Source: JAGVSR01 sp031413815
GTDB taxonomy: Bacteria; Pseudomonadota; Alphaproteobacteria; Rhizobiales; Hyphomicrobiaceae
DNA: 64,000 nucleotides
Direction: 5' to 3'
Assembly: GCA_031413815.1 (NCBI GenBank)
Contig: JANOFU010000083.1
Location: forward strand, 1-64,000
Shown here piece by piece: positions 7,628-16,400 of the stretch. Position 1 is the stretch's first letter; the number at the start of each line of letters is the position of its first letter. A model generated the notes under the pieces. That model searched no databases. It worked only from the letters and a program-made list of their open reading frames with translations, and was not told where the DNA came from. The translations under genes were made by a program, and so were the position numbers.

Positions 7628-7787
7628 CGTCATCCCGGCCGAGCTCGGGCATTGCACTCGCCCGGGCGCGAGCCGGGACCCAGCGTGAAACAACTATCGC
7701 GAAACATCTTTTGTGCCTTCAGCGCATATTGTGCTGGGTCCCGGATCTTCGCGACGCGTAGGGGCGTCGCTCGTCCGGGATGACGAA
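7628..7787. repeat. Composite inverted repeat (CGTCATCCCGG ... CCGGGATGACG)
   Basis: Outer arms CGTCATCCCGG and CCGGGATGACG enclose inner arms with GGGACCCAGC and GCTGGGTCCC. This layout is typical of intergenic repetitive elements in Hyphomicrobiales. A shorter relative lies at 61845-61950. It fills the gap between the 100-aa protein gene and the end of proA. Confidence 0.65.
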
Positions 7788-7796
7788 GGAGATGAG

Positions 7797-9083
7797 TTAC
7801 CCTGCCCGCACTTGCCCCGAACCTCGTACCAGATACTTGAAGCTCGTCAGTTGTTCGGCGCCGACGGGGCCACGGGCGTGCATCTTGCCCGTGGCAATGC
7901 CGATCTCAGCACCAAACCCGAATTCGCCGCCATCGGCGAACTGTGTTGAGGCGTTGTGCAGGACGATCGCTGAATCAACGCGGGACATGAATCGCTCTGC
8001 AGTTGCAGCGTCGGCGGTCACGATCGCGTCGGTGTGCTGAGACCCGTAGTGGGCAATGTGGGCAATCGCGCCATCGACGCCATCAACCACGCGGACTGCG
8101 ATGATCGTGTCGAGGAATTCCTTCCCATAATCATCTGCGGCCGCAGCTTTGACGCGCCATTCGGCGGCTTGCGTGGCGGCGTCGCCACGAACTTCGCAGC
8201 CCGCGTCGAGCAAGGCTTTGATGAGTGCTGGCAGGACATCAGGCGATGCAGCAGAGTCGACCAACAAGCATTCGGTCGCTCCGCATATCCCCGTGCGCCG
8301 CATCTTGGCGTTGACGATGATGGACGTTGCCATGGCGAGATCGGCCGACTTGTCCACGTAGGTGTGGCAAATGCCTTCCAGATGCGCGAACACCGGAACG
8401 CGCGCGTCCTTCTGGACCCGATCGACGAGACTTTTACCGCCGCGCGGGACGATCACGTCAATCCTGCCGCCGAGACCCGTCAACATCTGACCGACCGCGT
8501 CGCGGTCTGTCGTCGGGACCAGTTGGATGGCTGCCTCGGGCAATCCAGCTTCGCGCAAGCCTTGCACAAGGCAGACGTGAATGGCCGTCGCCGAGCGATG
8601 CGCGTCTGACCCTGTGCGCAGGATCGCAGCGTTACCAGCCTTGAGGCAGAGCCCGCCAGCGTCGGCTGTGACGTTCGGGCGGCTTTCGTAGATGATGCCG
8701 ATGACGCCGAGCGGCACGCGCACGCGCGAAATGGTGAGGCCGTTGGGCCGTGTCCACTCCGACAGCACTGTGCCGACCGGATCGGGGAGATCGGCAATGT
8801 CGTCCAAGCCTTTGGCAATGGCCGCCACCCGCTCAGCGTCGAGCGTCAGCCGGTCGATGTAGGCGCCGGTGGTGCCCGCCGCGTGCGCAGCTGAGACGTC
8901 GGCGGCATTGGCGTCAAGGATGGGCGCGGTGTTGGCGCGGAGCACGCGAGCCATGATGCGCAAGGCTTTGGTCTTTTGATCTGGCGGTGCGATTGCCAAT
9001 TCACGCGCCGCATCACGCGCGGCAATCCCGATGCCGTGCATCAGCTCCGCGGTCGATGTTTTGACTTTGCCGTGCTGGGTCAC
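7797..9083 (-). CDS. proA: Glutamate-5-semialdehyde dehydrogenase (gamma-glutamyl phosphate reductase) ProA
   Basis: NADPH-dependent reduction of gamma-glutamyl phosphate to glutamate semialdehyde, second step of proline synthesis. 428 residues, close to the usual 415-430. The segments GVIGIIYESRPNVTADAGGLC and the catalytic-cysteine region MRRTGICGATECLLVD are characteristic, as are GLREAGLPEAAIQLVPTTDR and GEFGFGAEIGIATGKMHARG at the C-terminus. ATG 9083 follows the proB stop by 4 bases, so the two are translated from one message. In many relatives nadD follows proA; here a repeat element follows instead. Confidence 0.97.
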   Translation of the reverse strand: MTQHGKVKTSTAELMHGIGIAARDAARELAIAPPDQKTKALRIMARVLRANTAPILDANAADVSAAHAAGTTGAYIDRLTLDAERVAAIAKGLDDIADLPDPVGTVLSEWTRPNGLTISRVRVPLGVIGIIYESRPNVTADAGGLCLKAGNAAILRTGSDAHRSATAIHVCLVQGLREAGLPEAAIQLVPTTDRDAVGQMLTGLGGRIDVIVPRGGKSLVDRVQKDARVPVFAHLEGICHTYVDKSADLAMATSIIVNAKMRRTGICGATECLLVDSAASPDVLPALIKALLDAGCEVRGDAATQAAEWRVKAAAADDYGKEFLDTIIAVRVVDGVDGAIAHIAHYGSQHTDAIVTADAATAERFMSRVDSAIVLHNASTQFADGGEFGFGAEIGIATGKMHARGPVGAEQLTSFKYLVRGSGQVRAG

Positions 9084-9087
9084 ACAT

Positions 9088-10248
9088 CTACTTCCTATTC
9101 AACGCCATATCATCGCGGTGGATGAGTTCGTCGCCGCCATTGAAGCCTAGAATGCCCACGATGTCGGCACTCTTGCGGCCGATGATACGCTCCGCGTCAC
9201 TTTTCGTATAGGCAACGAGGCCACGGCCCAGTTCGCGGCCGTCAGCAGCACGAATGATCACAGCATCACCGCGGTCGAAGGCGCCGTCGAGCCGTTTGAC
9301 GCCTGCGGGCAACAGACTTTTTCCTGACTGTAACGCTTTCTCAGCCCCCGTATCGATGTGCAGCACGCCGCGCGGCTCAAGTTGGCCGGAGATCCAGCGC
9401 TTTTTGGCGGTCACCGGATCGGACTTCGCCAAGAACCACGTGACCTTTGAACCTTCTGAAATTGCCCGCAGTGGATGCAGGATCTTGCCCGTGGTGATAA
9501 CCATGTTGGTGCCTGCCGCCAGCGCGATCTTGCCAGCTTCGATCTTGGTTTTCATGCCGCCTTTGGACAGCTCAGTGCCCGCGTCGCCAGCCATGGCTTC
9601 GATGTCCGCTGTGATCTCGGTGACCAGCGGGATGTGCTTGGCCGTTTTGCTTGTCCCCGGCGGGGCTGTATAAAGGCCGTCCACGTCGGATAGCAGCACG
9701 AGGCAATCGGCGGAGACCATCGACGCGACGCGCGCGCTCAGACGGTCGTTGTCGCCGTACTTGATCTCGGCGGTGGCGACCGTGTCATTCTCATTGACCA
9801 CCGGAATGGCCCTCAGTTCCAACAGCGTTTCGATTGTCCGGCGCGCATTGAGATAGCGGCGGCGTTCTTCCGTATCGCCGAGTGTGAGCAGGATCTGCGC
9901 GGCCTTCAATCCGTGCCGCTCTGCCAACTCGCGATAGGCGGCGGCCAGATCGATTTGACCCACGGCAGCGGCGGCCTGGCTCTGTTCCAGTTCGAGGGGA
10001 CCCTTTGGCAGGTGAAGCCTGCGCCGGCCAAGCGCAATGGAGCCGGACGACACCAGCACGATATCTTTTCCCGACTTCGCCAGAGCCGCAACATCGTCCA
10101 TCAATGATGCGAGCCAATCGGATTTGAGTTTGCCCGTCTCGCGGTCGGCTAACAGCGCCGAACCGATTTTGACAACGATCCGCTTGGCCGCGGTCCATTC
10201 GGACCGGGCGGGCGTTTGGGCTTCGGGTTTTGTGTGTGTGGGCGTCAT
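9088..10248 (-). CDS. proB: Glutamate 5-kinase ProB
   Basis: Phosphorylates glutamate, the first and feedback-regulated step of proline synthesis. 386 residues from ATG 10248; the frame is open further upstream but the kinase domain starts at AAKRIVVKIGSALLADRETG. Visible are the phosphate-binding VVKIGSALL, the SSGSIALG loop, NENDTVATAEIKYGDNDRLSARVA, and TELSKGGMKTKIEAGKIA. Residues from about 290 on form a C-terminal PUA domain (DAVIIRAADGRELGRGLVAY). Upstream of proA in the same operon. Confidence 0.97.
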   Translation of the reverse strand: MTPTHTKPEAQTPARSEWTAAKRIVVKIGSALLADRETGKLKSDWLASLMDDVAALAKSGKDIVLVSSGSIALGRRRLHLPKGPLELEQSQAAAAVGQIDLAAAYRELAERHGLKAAQILLTLGDTEERRRYLNARRTIETLLELRAIPVVNENDTVATAEIKYGDNDRLSARVASMVSADCLVLLSDVDGLYTAPPGTSKTAKHIPLVTEITADIEAMAGDAGTELSKGGMKTKIEAGKIALAAGTNMVITTGKILHPLRAISEGSKVTWFLAKSDPVTAKKRWISGQLEPRGVLHIDTGAEKALQSGKSLLPAGVKRLDGAFDRGDAVIIRAADGRELGRGLVAYTKSDAERIIGRKSADIVGILGFNGGDELIHRDDMALNRK

Positions 10249-10288
10249 GTGCAAATCAGCGGTCAAGGGAACGAGCCGGGAGTAAGCC

Positions 10289-10615
10289 TCAACCCGCCCG
10301 CGGCGCAAGCAGGATTATGGCAGATCCAGCCAGACAAACGGCGGCGCCAGCCCAATCGAACCGGTCGGGGCGCATGCCTTCGACGGCCCATAGCCAGAAT
10401 AAGGATGCTGCAATGTAAATTCCGCCGTATGCGGCGTAAGCCCGGCCGGCCGCGGGACTGTCGATCAGCGTTAACAGATATGCAAAGAGGGCTAGAGACA
10501 CCATGCCCGGAACAAGCCACATAGGGCTGCGGTCGAGTTTGAGCCACGCCCAGAATGCAAAACACCCCGCGATCTCGGCGAGAGCCGCTGCCGTGTAGAC
10601 AATGTAGACTGTCAT
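10289..10615 (-). CDS. ynfA: YnfA family (UPF0060) small membrane protein
   Basis: 108 residues with four hydrophobic helices: TVYIVYTAAALAEIAGCFAF, MWLVPGMVSLALFAYLLTLI, AYGGIYIAASLFWLWAVEG and GAAVCLAGSAIILLAPRAG. The motif AAALAEIAGCFAFWAWLKL and GRAYAAYGGIYIAASL are diagnostic of UPF0060/YnfA, a family related to small drug-resistance transporters. Transport activity is unproven for most members. It lies just upstream of proB on the same strand (40 bases) and divergent from the MFS gene. Confidence 0.93.
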   Translation of the reverse strand: MTVYIVYTAAALAEIAGCFAFWAWLKLDRSPMWLVPGMVSLALFAYLLTLIDSPAAGRAYAAYGGIYIAASLFWLWAVEGMRPDRFDWAGAAVCLAGSAIILLAPRAG

Positions 10616-10686
10616 GCTCTAGCTCATGGCTTATGGTTTGGAATGCCAAATGGTGGAGCGCTGGTGATACCGCACGCGATGCGGTG

Positions 10687-11904
10687 ATGCCAGCCGTTGT
10701 CGTTCCGCGGAAATCCCCCACCCCCATTGTGTCCCCCCAAGACGTTGCCGATCCAGAGACGGGTCTGACCTCGTCGCAGCGGATCAAGAGCCTGGCTGCG
10801 ATTATTGCGTCCTGCTTTGGTGTGGGGATTGTGTTTGGCTTGGGCTATCCGCTGGGCGCGCTCACGTTCGAGTCGTGGGCTCAGCCCACATGGGTCACAG
10901 GACTGATCGGTGCGGCACCCTCGCTTGGCATCGTGTTGATGCTGCCATTTCTGCCAAGGGTAGTGACGAGGGTCAATCCGGTATCGGCCATCGTTGTGGG
11001 CTGCCTCATTTCTGGTTTGGGATACGCGGCGCTCTATTATTTTCAGAATGCGCCAGCATGGATACTCCTGCGGTTCTTGATGGGAGCCGGGGTAGCGCTG
11101 CCGTGGCTGATTGGCGAGACGTGGGTCAATACGGTTACGGCAGAGCACACGCGGACGCGCGTCATCGCGCTTTACGCGATTTCGTTTTTTGCAGGGTTCG
11201 CAGCAGGACCGGCGATTCTGGACTACACCGGCATTTCTGGTCCGCTGCCATTCATAGCAGGCGCGATCGGTGCAGCGCTCGCGGTTGTGCCGATCCTTCT
11301 GGCACGCGACCTCGCGCCTGATTTGTCGCAAGACACGCCATCCAGTTTTACGCGGGCAATTTGGCTGGCGCCAGCCTCAATGGCGGCGGCGTTTTTCGGT
11401 GGATTTGTTGAGACGCTCTACTACGCGTTGATGCCCAACGCGATTGTCTCCGTCGGCAATTCGGACAGCGCTGCTCTCCAAATTATGACCTTGTTATCGG
11501 TTGGCGGCCTGACACTTCAGTTCGTCGTCGGTTGGGCTGGCGACATGATGCCGAGGCTGAAGTTTATGATGGTCCTTGGCGGACTGTTTATGGTTCTGAC
11601 CGGTCTGCTGCCTTGGTTCATTACGGAACCGGGTTGGTTCCACGTCCTCGTTTTCTTGATTGGCGGCGTGTTGATCGGGTTCTACACGCTGGGATTATCG
11701 CTTCTTGGCCAGCAAGCCCAGCCGGGTGACCTAGCTGCGATCAATGCGGCTTTTATCATGATGTACAATGGCGGCAGTTTGGTCGGCCCCGTTGTTTCTG
11801 GTGTTGCGATGACGGCGTCACCTGTCCTCGGCTTCGTCGCGTCGGGGCTGATCGCCTGTTACATCTTTATGGCTGTCCTCGCTTCGACGCCGCGCCAGGA
11901 GTGA
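10687..11904 (+). CDS. MFS transporter
   Basis: About 405 residues from ATG 10687; the frame is open back to 10555, but the upstream part overlaps ynfA and is basic and non-hydrophobic, so a later start is chosen (ATG 10633 cannot be excluded). Twelve hydrophobic segments can be counted, beginning SLAAIIASCFGVGIVFGLGYPL. The loop LPRVVTRVNP between helices 2 and 3 and FLMGAGVALPWLIGETWVN in helices 4-5 fit sugar/drug major-facilitator proteins of the YcaD type. Substrate unknown. Ends 7 bases before the stop of the small membrane-protein gene on the other strand. Confidence 0.85.
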   Translation: MPAVVVPRKSPTPIVSPQDVADPETGLTSSQRIKSLAAIIASCFGVGIVFGLGYPLGALTFESWAQPTWVTGLIGAAPSLGIVLMLPFLPRVVTRVNPVSAIVVGCLISGLGYAALYYFQNAPAWILLRFLMGAGVALPWLIGETWVNTVTAEHTRTRVIALYAISFFAGFAAGPAILDYTGISGPLPFIAGAIGAALAVVPILLARDLAPDLSQDTPSSFTRAIWLAPASMAAAFFGGFVETLYYALMPNAIVSVGNSDSAALQIMTLLSVGGLTLQFVVGWAGDMMPRLKFMMVLGGLFMVLTGLLPWFITEPGWFHVLVFLIGGVLIGFYTLGLSLLGQQAQPGDLAAINAAFIMMYNGGSLVGPVVSGVAMTASPVLGFVASGLIACYIFMAVLASTPRQE

Positions 11905-11911
11905 CGCCGAG

Positions 11912-12136
11912 TCAGCTGCGGCCGCGCCACCACGCCATCACCTTCTGCCGGAACAGCCGAACGCGCGGAATGTCATAGGACAGGACTGCGATGCCGAGGG
12001 GAATCATCCAGAACCCGAGGATCGGCAAAAATCCGAGGAATCCGAAGACGATCAGTAGCAGCCCAAGGCCAATGCGCGCAGGCGCCCAGTCGGGCAGTTC
12101 GTAGCTGTATGAGCCTATTTTGATGATGCGGGGCAA
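11912..12136 (-). CDS. Small membrane protein, 74 aa
   Basis: ATG 12136 opens a 74-residue protein: a short polar start with MPRIIKIGSYSYELPDWAP, then two closely spaced hydrophobic segments (IGLGLLLIVFGFLGFLPILG and FWMIPLGIAVLSYDIP) and a basic tail (RLFRQKVMAWWRGRS). This pattern fits a two-helix inner-membrane hairpin; the second half resembles the PGPGW-type small transmembrane proteins. No function assignable. Convergent with the MFS gene. Confidence 0.7.
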   Translation of the reverse strand: MPRIIKIGSYSYELPDWAPARIGLGLLLIVFGFLGFLPILGFWMIPLGIAVLSYDIPRVRLFRQKVMAWWRGRS

Positions 12137-12298
12137 GGCGGTGACTCCTGGACTTTAGCGTCGCTATTCAGTGGTGAGTGTAGAGGTGTCGATCCGGTGA
12201 GGAAAGGGCCAGAGCCGCTGTTCCCCGGGAGACAGCGCGGGCCCGCGTTTTGTCCGATGGTCGGGTATCAGTCATTCGTTGCCGCTGGGGAGCCACCT

Positions 12299-12775
12299 AT
12301 GTCCATGAGTACCATTCCGGGCCCATCGCCCGCCGTTGATTTCACATCCGCAAACGAGGGTTTTCAATCGTGGCTCGCGAGTGTGCGCGCGCTAGAGAAA
12401 AGTCATCTCGTTTGGTTGAGTTTGTTTGCTGGACTGCTTCTGACGCTGATTGGTGTGCGCTTTTTCATCGTGCCGCAGGATGCGGCGCACACCTTCGGCT
12501 TGGCTCCTCAAATCATCGGCAATGAAATGCATCAAGTGATCGCCGTGCGCGATCTCTGGCTTGGGCTCCTTGCGGTTGCGTTCGCCGCTATGCGCGAATG
12601 GCGCGCACTGGCTCTCTGGCTCATTCTTGGTGCAGGCGTCTGCTTCGTTGATGCCGCAATTGTTGCCAACACCACGGCCAAGGTGTGGGCCATGGCCTTC
12701 CATGTCGGCTCAGGCGTGTTCTGCTGGAAGGTCGGGATCGCCTGCTGGCGCTTTGGCAAGAAGATGGCAGCTTAA
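12299..12775 (+). CDS. DUF4267-like membrane protein
   Basis: 158 residues from ATG 12299, preceded by a GGGGAG ribosome site; the frame reaches back to 12197 but without such a site. Four hydrophobic segments: HLVWLSLFAGLLLTLIGVRF, VIAVRDLWLGLLAVAFAAM, ALALWLILGAGVCFVDAAI, AMAFHVGSGVFCWKVGI. The order 'G-R-F-x(n)-P...FG...RDLxLG' is that of DUF4267 proteins, integral membrane proteins of unknown role. Its stop overlaps the obgE stop on the other strand by 4 bases. Confidence 0.75.
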   Translation: MSMSTIPGPSPAVDFTSANEGFQSWLASVRALEKSHLVWLSLFAGLLLTLIGVRFFIVPQDAAHTFGLAPQIIGNEMHQVIAVRDLWLGLLAVAFAAMREWRALALWLILGAGVCFVDAAIVANTTAKVWAMAFHVGSGVFCWKVGIACWRFGKKMAA

Positions 12776-13812
12776 GGCCGCCACGCTTCTTTCACTGTTG
12801 GGTCGGCGGCTTCGTCCTTGGCGTCGGCTTTGCTGATTTCTCTGGTCAGCGCGAACAGCGCCTCTTTCATCCCGAGGCCTGAGACGGCGGATAGGATCAG
12901 CGGCTTCTTCTTGGCTGCTGCCTTAAGCGCTTCGGCTTTTTCCGCAATCACATCATCCGTCAGCGCATCGCATTTTGACAGCGCGACGATCTCTTTCTTC
13001 TTAGCAAGTTCGGAGCTGTATGCCTTCAACTCGCCGCGCACGGTCTTGTAGGCGGCGGCGACATCGTCTTCAGTGGCATCCACCAAATGCAGCAACACGC
13101 GGCAGCGCTCGACGTGGCCGAGGAAGCGGTCGCCGAGGCCAGCACCTTCGTGTGCGCCTTCGATAAGGCCTGGAATATCGGCCAAGACAAAGTCGACGGC
13201 ACCAGCGCGGACTACTCCGAGATTTGGGTGCAGTGTGGTGAAGGGATAGTCGGCAATCTTGGGCTTCGCGGCAGACACCGCGGCGAGGAACGTCGACTTG
13301 CCAGCGTTCGGCAATCCCACGAGACCCGCGTCCGCAATCAGCTTTAATTGCAGCCAAATGGTCATTTCTTCGCAGGCCTGGCCGGGATTGGCGTGACGCG
13401 GCGCCTGATTGGTGGACGTCTTGAAGTGCGCGTTGCCAAAGCCGCCGTTGCCGCCGCGCGCGATCAAGATGCGCTCGCCCACGTGGGTCAGGTCGCCGAT
13501 AACCGTTTCCTGATCGTCGGCCAGAACTTGCGTGCCGGGCGGAACCTTGATGATTTTGTCCTGGCCGTTGCTGCCAGCGCGATTGCGGCCCATGCCGTTG
13601 ACGCCGCGCTCGGCGACGAAATGCTGCTGGAAGCGATAGTCGATCAGTGTGTTGAGATTGTCGACGCACTCGACCCAGACGTCGCCGCCCTTGCCGCCGT
13701 CGCCGCCATCGGGTCCGCCGAACTCAATGAACTTTTCGCGCCGGAAGCTGATGCTGCCGTCGCCGCCGTCGCCGGCCTTGATGTAGATTTTTGCCAGATC
13801 AAGAAACTTCAT
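12772..13812 (-). CDS. obgE: GTPase Obg (CgtA)
   Basis: Essential GTPase involved in 50S ribosome assembly and stress control. 346 residues. The N-terminal glycine-rich Obg fold is visible (MKFLDLAKIYIKAGDGGDGS, GPDGGDGGKGGDV, ARGGNGGFGNAHF), then the G domain: G1 GLPNAGKST, G3 DIPGLIEGAHEGAGLGDRFL, G4 LSKCD, ending in a short acidic/basic tail. Its ATG overlaps the stop of the upstream GNAT gene (ATGA). Part of the rplU-rpmA-...-obgE gene order common in bacteria. Confidence 0.97.
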   Translation of the reverse strand: MKFLDLAKIYIKAGDGGDGSISFRREKFIEFGGPDGGDGGKGGDVWVECVDNLNTLIDYRFQQHFVAERGVNGMGRNRAGSNGQDKIIKVPPGTQVLADDQETVIGDLTHVGERILIARGGNGGFGNAHFKTSTNQAPRHANPGQACEEMTIWLQLKLIADAGLVGLPNAGKSTFLAAVSAAKPKIADYPFTTLHPNLGVVRAGAVDFVLADIPGLIEGAHEGAGLGDRFLGHVERCRVLLHLVDATEDDVAAAYKTVRGELKAYSSELAKKKEIVALSKCDALTDDVIAEKAEALKAAAKKKPLILSAVSGLGMKEALFALTREISKADAKDEAADPTVKEAWRP

Positions 13813-14330
13813 GCCGCGCGTCTCCAGAATTTTTCAATGACAGAGCGGCGGCGTTCGTAAGTCACCGTTTCGACATCGTGTTTGCGGGCTTCGCAATAGG
13901 CCGTGCAGGCGCCGGTGCGTTTGAAGCCGAGCTTCTCGATGACACGTGCAGAACGAGGATTATCGGCGAAATGACAGCACGTGAGTTTCGTGGCGCGCGT
14001 GGTTCGCAGGCAGTGGCGCGCCATGAGATCAGTCGCCTCGGTGGCAAAGCCCTGGCCCCACCATGGCCTTCCGATCCAATAGCCAATTTCCGCTGTGCCA
14101 TCTTCAAGTAGTGTATACCCGCACATGCCAATCAGTTTGCCTTTGTGTTCGATGACGCGCACGAGCTCATCCGGCTCAAGGCTATTGATCCAGTGCTGAG
14201 CTTGCGCCTCCGAGTAGGGATAGGGAATACGCGACGTCATGCGCGCAACGTCCCAATCGCCGGCCAACGCAACAATCGGCTGCACATCGTCCGCATTCAA
14301 CTCCCGCAAGATCAATCGCTTCGTTTTCAT
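13809..14330 (-). CDS. GNAT N-acetyltransferase, RimJ/RimL type
   Basis: 173 residues from ATG 14330; the earlier in-frame start would overlap rtcB. MKTKRLILRELNADDVQPIV is the usual opening of ribosomal-protein-alanine-acetyltransferase-like GNATs, and IGYWIGRPWWGQGFATEATD is the acetyl-CoA pyrophosphate loop. NPRSARVIEKLGFKRTG is motif B. In Hyphomicrobiales a GNAT of this type normally sits between rpmA and obgE. Substrate not predictable. Its ATGA overlap with the rtcB stop (14327) and with the obgE start indicates translational coupling through all three genes. Confidence 0.88.
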   Translation of the reverse strand: MKTKRLILRELNADDVQPIVALAGDWDVARMTSRIPYPYSEAQAQHWINSLEPDELVRVIEHKGKLIGMCGYTLLEDGTAEIGYWIGRPWWGQGFATEATDLMARHCLRTTRATKLTCCHFADNPRSARVIEKLGFKRTGACTAYCEARKHDVETVTYERRRSVIEKFWRRAA

Positions 14331-15805
14331 GTCCGGGCGGTGGCCTTCTTCTTCATCCAAGGCTTGTCGTAGTCGCCGGCCATGATTGAGCCCTTAGGCC
14401 GGATCAGGCCGACGACATCCGCCAGCTCGAACTTCTCGATCTGGGCGCGCACTTGCGATGCCGACTTATAGGCGATCGGGCTCTCGGACACGTCGGGCCG
14501 GTCATAGAAAAAGCGCACGTCCAAGCCTTCCGTTTGCCGGTTTACGATCGCCCGCGAACGCGCCAGGAACGCCTCGCCTTCCAGCCCGATCATGCCCTTT
14601 TCACGCAGCAGCTGCGTGCGCGACTTGTTGCGGCCTGCGCCATGCGGCGAAAACGAGGCGTACTGTGCGTTATTACGCCCGAACGTCAACAGGATGGGTG
14701 CTGCCATGTTCAGCGGGATCAGTCCCAGCAACGGGTTGCCAGTGTCATCGGCCCACGCCGGGGTCGCGCCTTTGCCGTGATAGAAGAGGTCGCCACGCTT
14801 CCAGACAAAGTTGTGCTCGTTGCCGAAAGCCGCCAACGGCGTGATGCCCAGGCGCTCAGCGGTGCGCTCGTGGACCAGCTGATGATTGCGCCGCGTCCAC
14901 TGCGCCACATACTGCAAGGCTAGCCAATACTGTTCGCCGATCTCAGAGTCCGGATCGAGCCACGCTTGATGCTGAGGCGTATCCGGCGACACCTTTTGTG
15001 TGTGCTCAACGGCTTTGGCGATGCCGCGCTTGTAGACCTGCGCGCCGAGATCGCGGCTGCCGTGGTGCGTCACGAGAACATCGACACGCGTTTGCCCAGC
15101 GACCGCCTTAGCCAAGTCCGCGCGGCCGTTGGCTTCGAGCGACTGCACGAGGGCAGGCGTTACGTCGAGCGCGCCGAGAAACGCAAAGTGATTGCCGTCA
15201 CCCTGATCGCACAGCTGCGCCTTGGCGCGGCCGGCCAGCTGCACCAGAAACGGGTTCGACGTGCCTTCGATCTCGTCCGTGATGGGGTCCGCAATCTGGT
15301 GCTCGGGCGCACGTCCGCCCGGCCCGAAGCGCGTCGTCGCCTGCACGGCATCTAGAAAATCGCGTGTCGCCGTGCCTTCAGGCAACAGCGTCGCGTACAT
15401 CGAGCAGCAGATGTCAGCCGAGTGAAACGCGGGATGGATGGCGCGTGAGACCACGGCGCCGCCGACGGGAATGGTGCCGGGCGCTGACCCGGACGGGCAG
15501 GCATCCGGCATGATGGCGCCGTGCTCCAGCATCGGGCAGCGCATCAGCTCGGCCATGTGGGCACGCACAGCCACGATGTTTGCGCGGTCCTCGTCGGTTT
15601 CGCCTTCGATGGCTTCAGTAAATATGCCCCTGTCCCGCCGCTTGAGTAGTGCGGGCTTGGGAAACTCGGCCTGGAGCTGAGCGATGATGCCGTCGCTGGC
15701 CGTGCCAGCGTCAGCGAGGGCCTGCGCGCGCGCTAAGATCGCCTTGAACTGGCGCCCCGGTTCAAATCCCCACGAGATCAAAGTCTTTCCGTCGATCACG
15801 GTCAT
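14327..15805 (-). CDS. rtcB: RtcB family RNA ligase
   Basis: Joins RNA 2',3'-cyclic phosphate or 3'-phosphate ends to 5'-OH ends using GTP and Mn. About 492 residues from ATG near 15805 (a TTG 7 codons upstream is possible). Motifs: IHPAFHSADICCSMYA (metal Cys), GDGNHFAF, LVTHHGSRDLGAQV, RNHQLVHER, and SPHGAGRNKSR, which holds the His normally guanylylated in the family (canonical form HGAGR). GNHF is preceded by GD instead of GG. It is longer and more diverged than E. coli RtcB, nearer to the bacterial RtcB2-type branch. Inserted between rpmA and the GNAT-obgE pair and coupled to them. No RtcA or archease gene is visible. Confidence 0.85.
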   Translation of the reverse strand: MTVIDGKTLISWGFEPGRQFKAILARAQALADAGTASDGIIAQLQAEFPKPALLKRRDRGIFTEAIEGETDEDRANIVAVRAHMAELMRCPMLEHGAIMPDACPSGSAPGTIPVGGAVVSRAIHPAFHSADICCSMYATLLPEGTATRDFLDAVQATTRFGPGGRAPEHQIADPITDEIEGTSNPFLVQLAGRAKAQLCDQGDGNHFAFLGALDVTPALVQSLEANGRADLAKAVAGQTRVDVLVTHHGSRDLGAQVYKRGIAKAVEHTQKVSPDTPQHQAWLDPDSEIGEQYWLALQYVAQWTRRNHQLVHERTAERLGITPLAAFGNEHNFVWKRGDLFYHGKGATPAWADDTGNPLLGLIPLNMAAPILLTFGRNNAQYASFSPHGAGRNKSRTQLLREKGMIGLEGEAFLARSRAIVNRQTEGLDVRFFYDRPDVSESPIAYKSASQVRAQIEKFELADVVGLIRPKGSIMAGDYDKPWMKKKATART

Positions 15806-15832
15806 CGCAAAACTCAACACTTCCAACGAATC

Positions 15833-15970
15833 CCTCTCCCAAGGGGAGAGGGCAGATTCGCCATGACTTAGCTTCAGCTAAGTCATCCTTGTCGAACCGG
15901 GTGAGGGGGTTCGCTGTGACGGCCTCAAAATTCTAAACCCTCACCCTAACCCTCTCCCGATGGGAGAGGG
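15833..15970. repeat. Composite intergenic repeat (CCCTCTCCC ... GGGAGAGGG)
   Basis: Two CCCTCTCC/GGAGAGGG hairpins (about 15833-15852 and 15951-15970) bracket a perfect 11-base-arm palindrome ATGACTTAGCT/AGCTAAGTCAT near 15863-15886. Such modules are common between genes in Hyphomicrobiales. No coding potential seen. Confidence 0.65.
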
Positions 15971-16016
15971 AATAGCAAGACAAAGGCCGCTAAAATCCCA
16001 ATCAAGATCCCAAAAC

Positions 16017-16052
16017 GAAAAAAAGGGAAAGATGGTGCCCCATCTTCCCCCT
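16017..16052 (-). terminator. Rho-independent terminator of rplU-rpmA
   Basis: On the minus strand a stem GGGAAGATG/CATCTTTCCC (one bulge) is followed by a run of seven or more T. It lies 26 bases after the rpmA stop. Confidence 0.8.
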
Positions 16053-16077
16053 CAAACGATTTGGGATTGGTGGGCGG

Positions 16078-16350
16078 TTATTCCGCCGCGACAACTTTCT
16101 GCGGCTTCACAGAAATGAAGATGCGGCCGTTGGTTTTAGTTTTGAATTCGACGTGGCCTTCCTGGACCGCGAAGATCGTGTGATCGGTGCCCATGCCGAC
16201 ACCCGTGCCGGGGTGCCATTGCGTGCCGCGCTGGCGGCATAGAATGTTGCCCGAAATAACGTGCTCGCCGCCGTACTTCTTGATGCCGAGGCGCTTGCTC
16301 TCGGAATCGCGGCCGTTGCGGGTCGAGCCGCCTGCTTTCTTTTGTGCCAT
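16078..16350 (-). CDS. rpmA: 50S ribosomal protein L27
   Basis: 90 residues. The N-terminus MAQKKAGGSTRNGRDSESKR is that of bL27, which reaches the peptidyl-transferase centre; GVKKYGGE appears here as LGIKKYGGEHVISGNILCRQ, and GTQWHPGTGVGMGTDHTIFA is the conserved core. No N-terminal extension that would need cleavage. It lies 50 bases downstream of rplU in the standard order and is followed by a terminator at 16017-16052, so the rtcB-GNAT-obgE group has a separate promoter. Confidence 0.98.
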   Translation of the reverse strand: MAQKKAGGSTRNGRDSESKRLGIKKYGGEHVISGNILCRQRGTQWHPGTGVGMGTDHTIFAVQEGHVEFKTKTNGRIFISVKPQKVVAAE

Positions 16351-16400
16351 GAACGTATCCTCGATCGGGACCAGGCAGCCCTACGGCGCCGGTTGAGATT

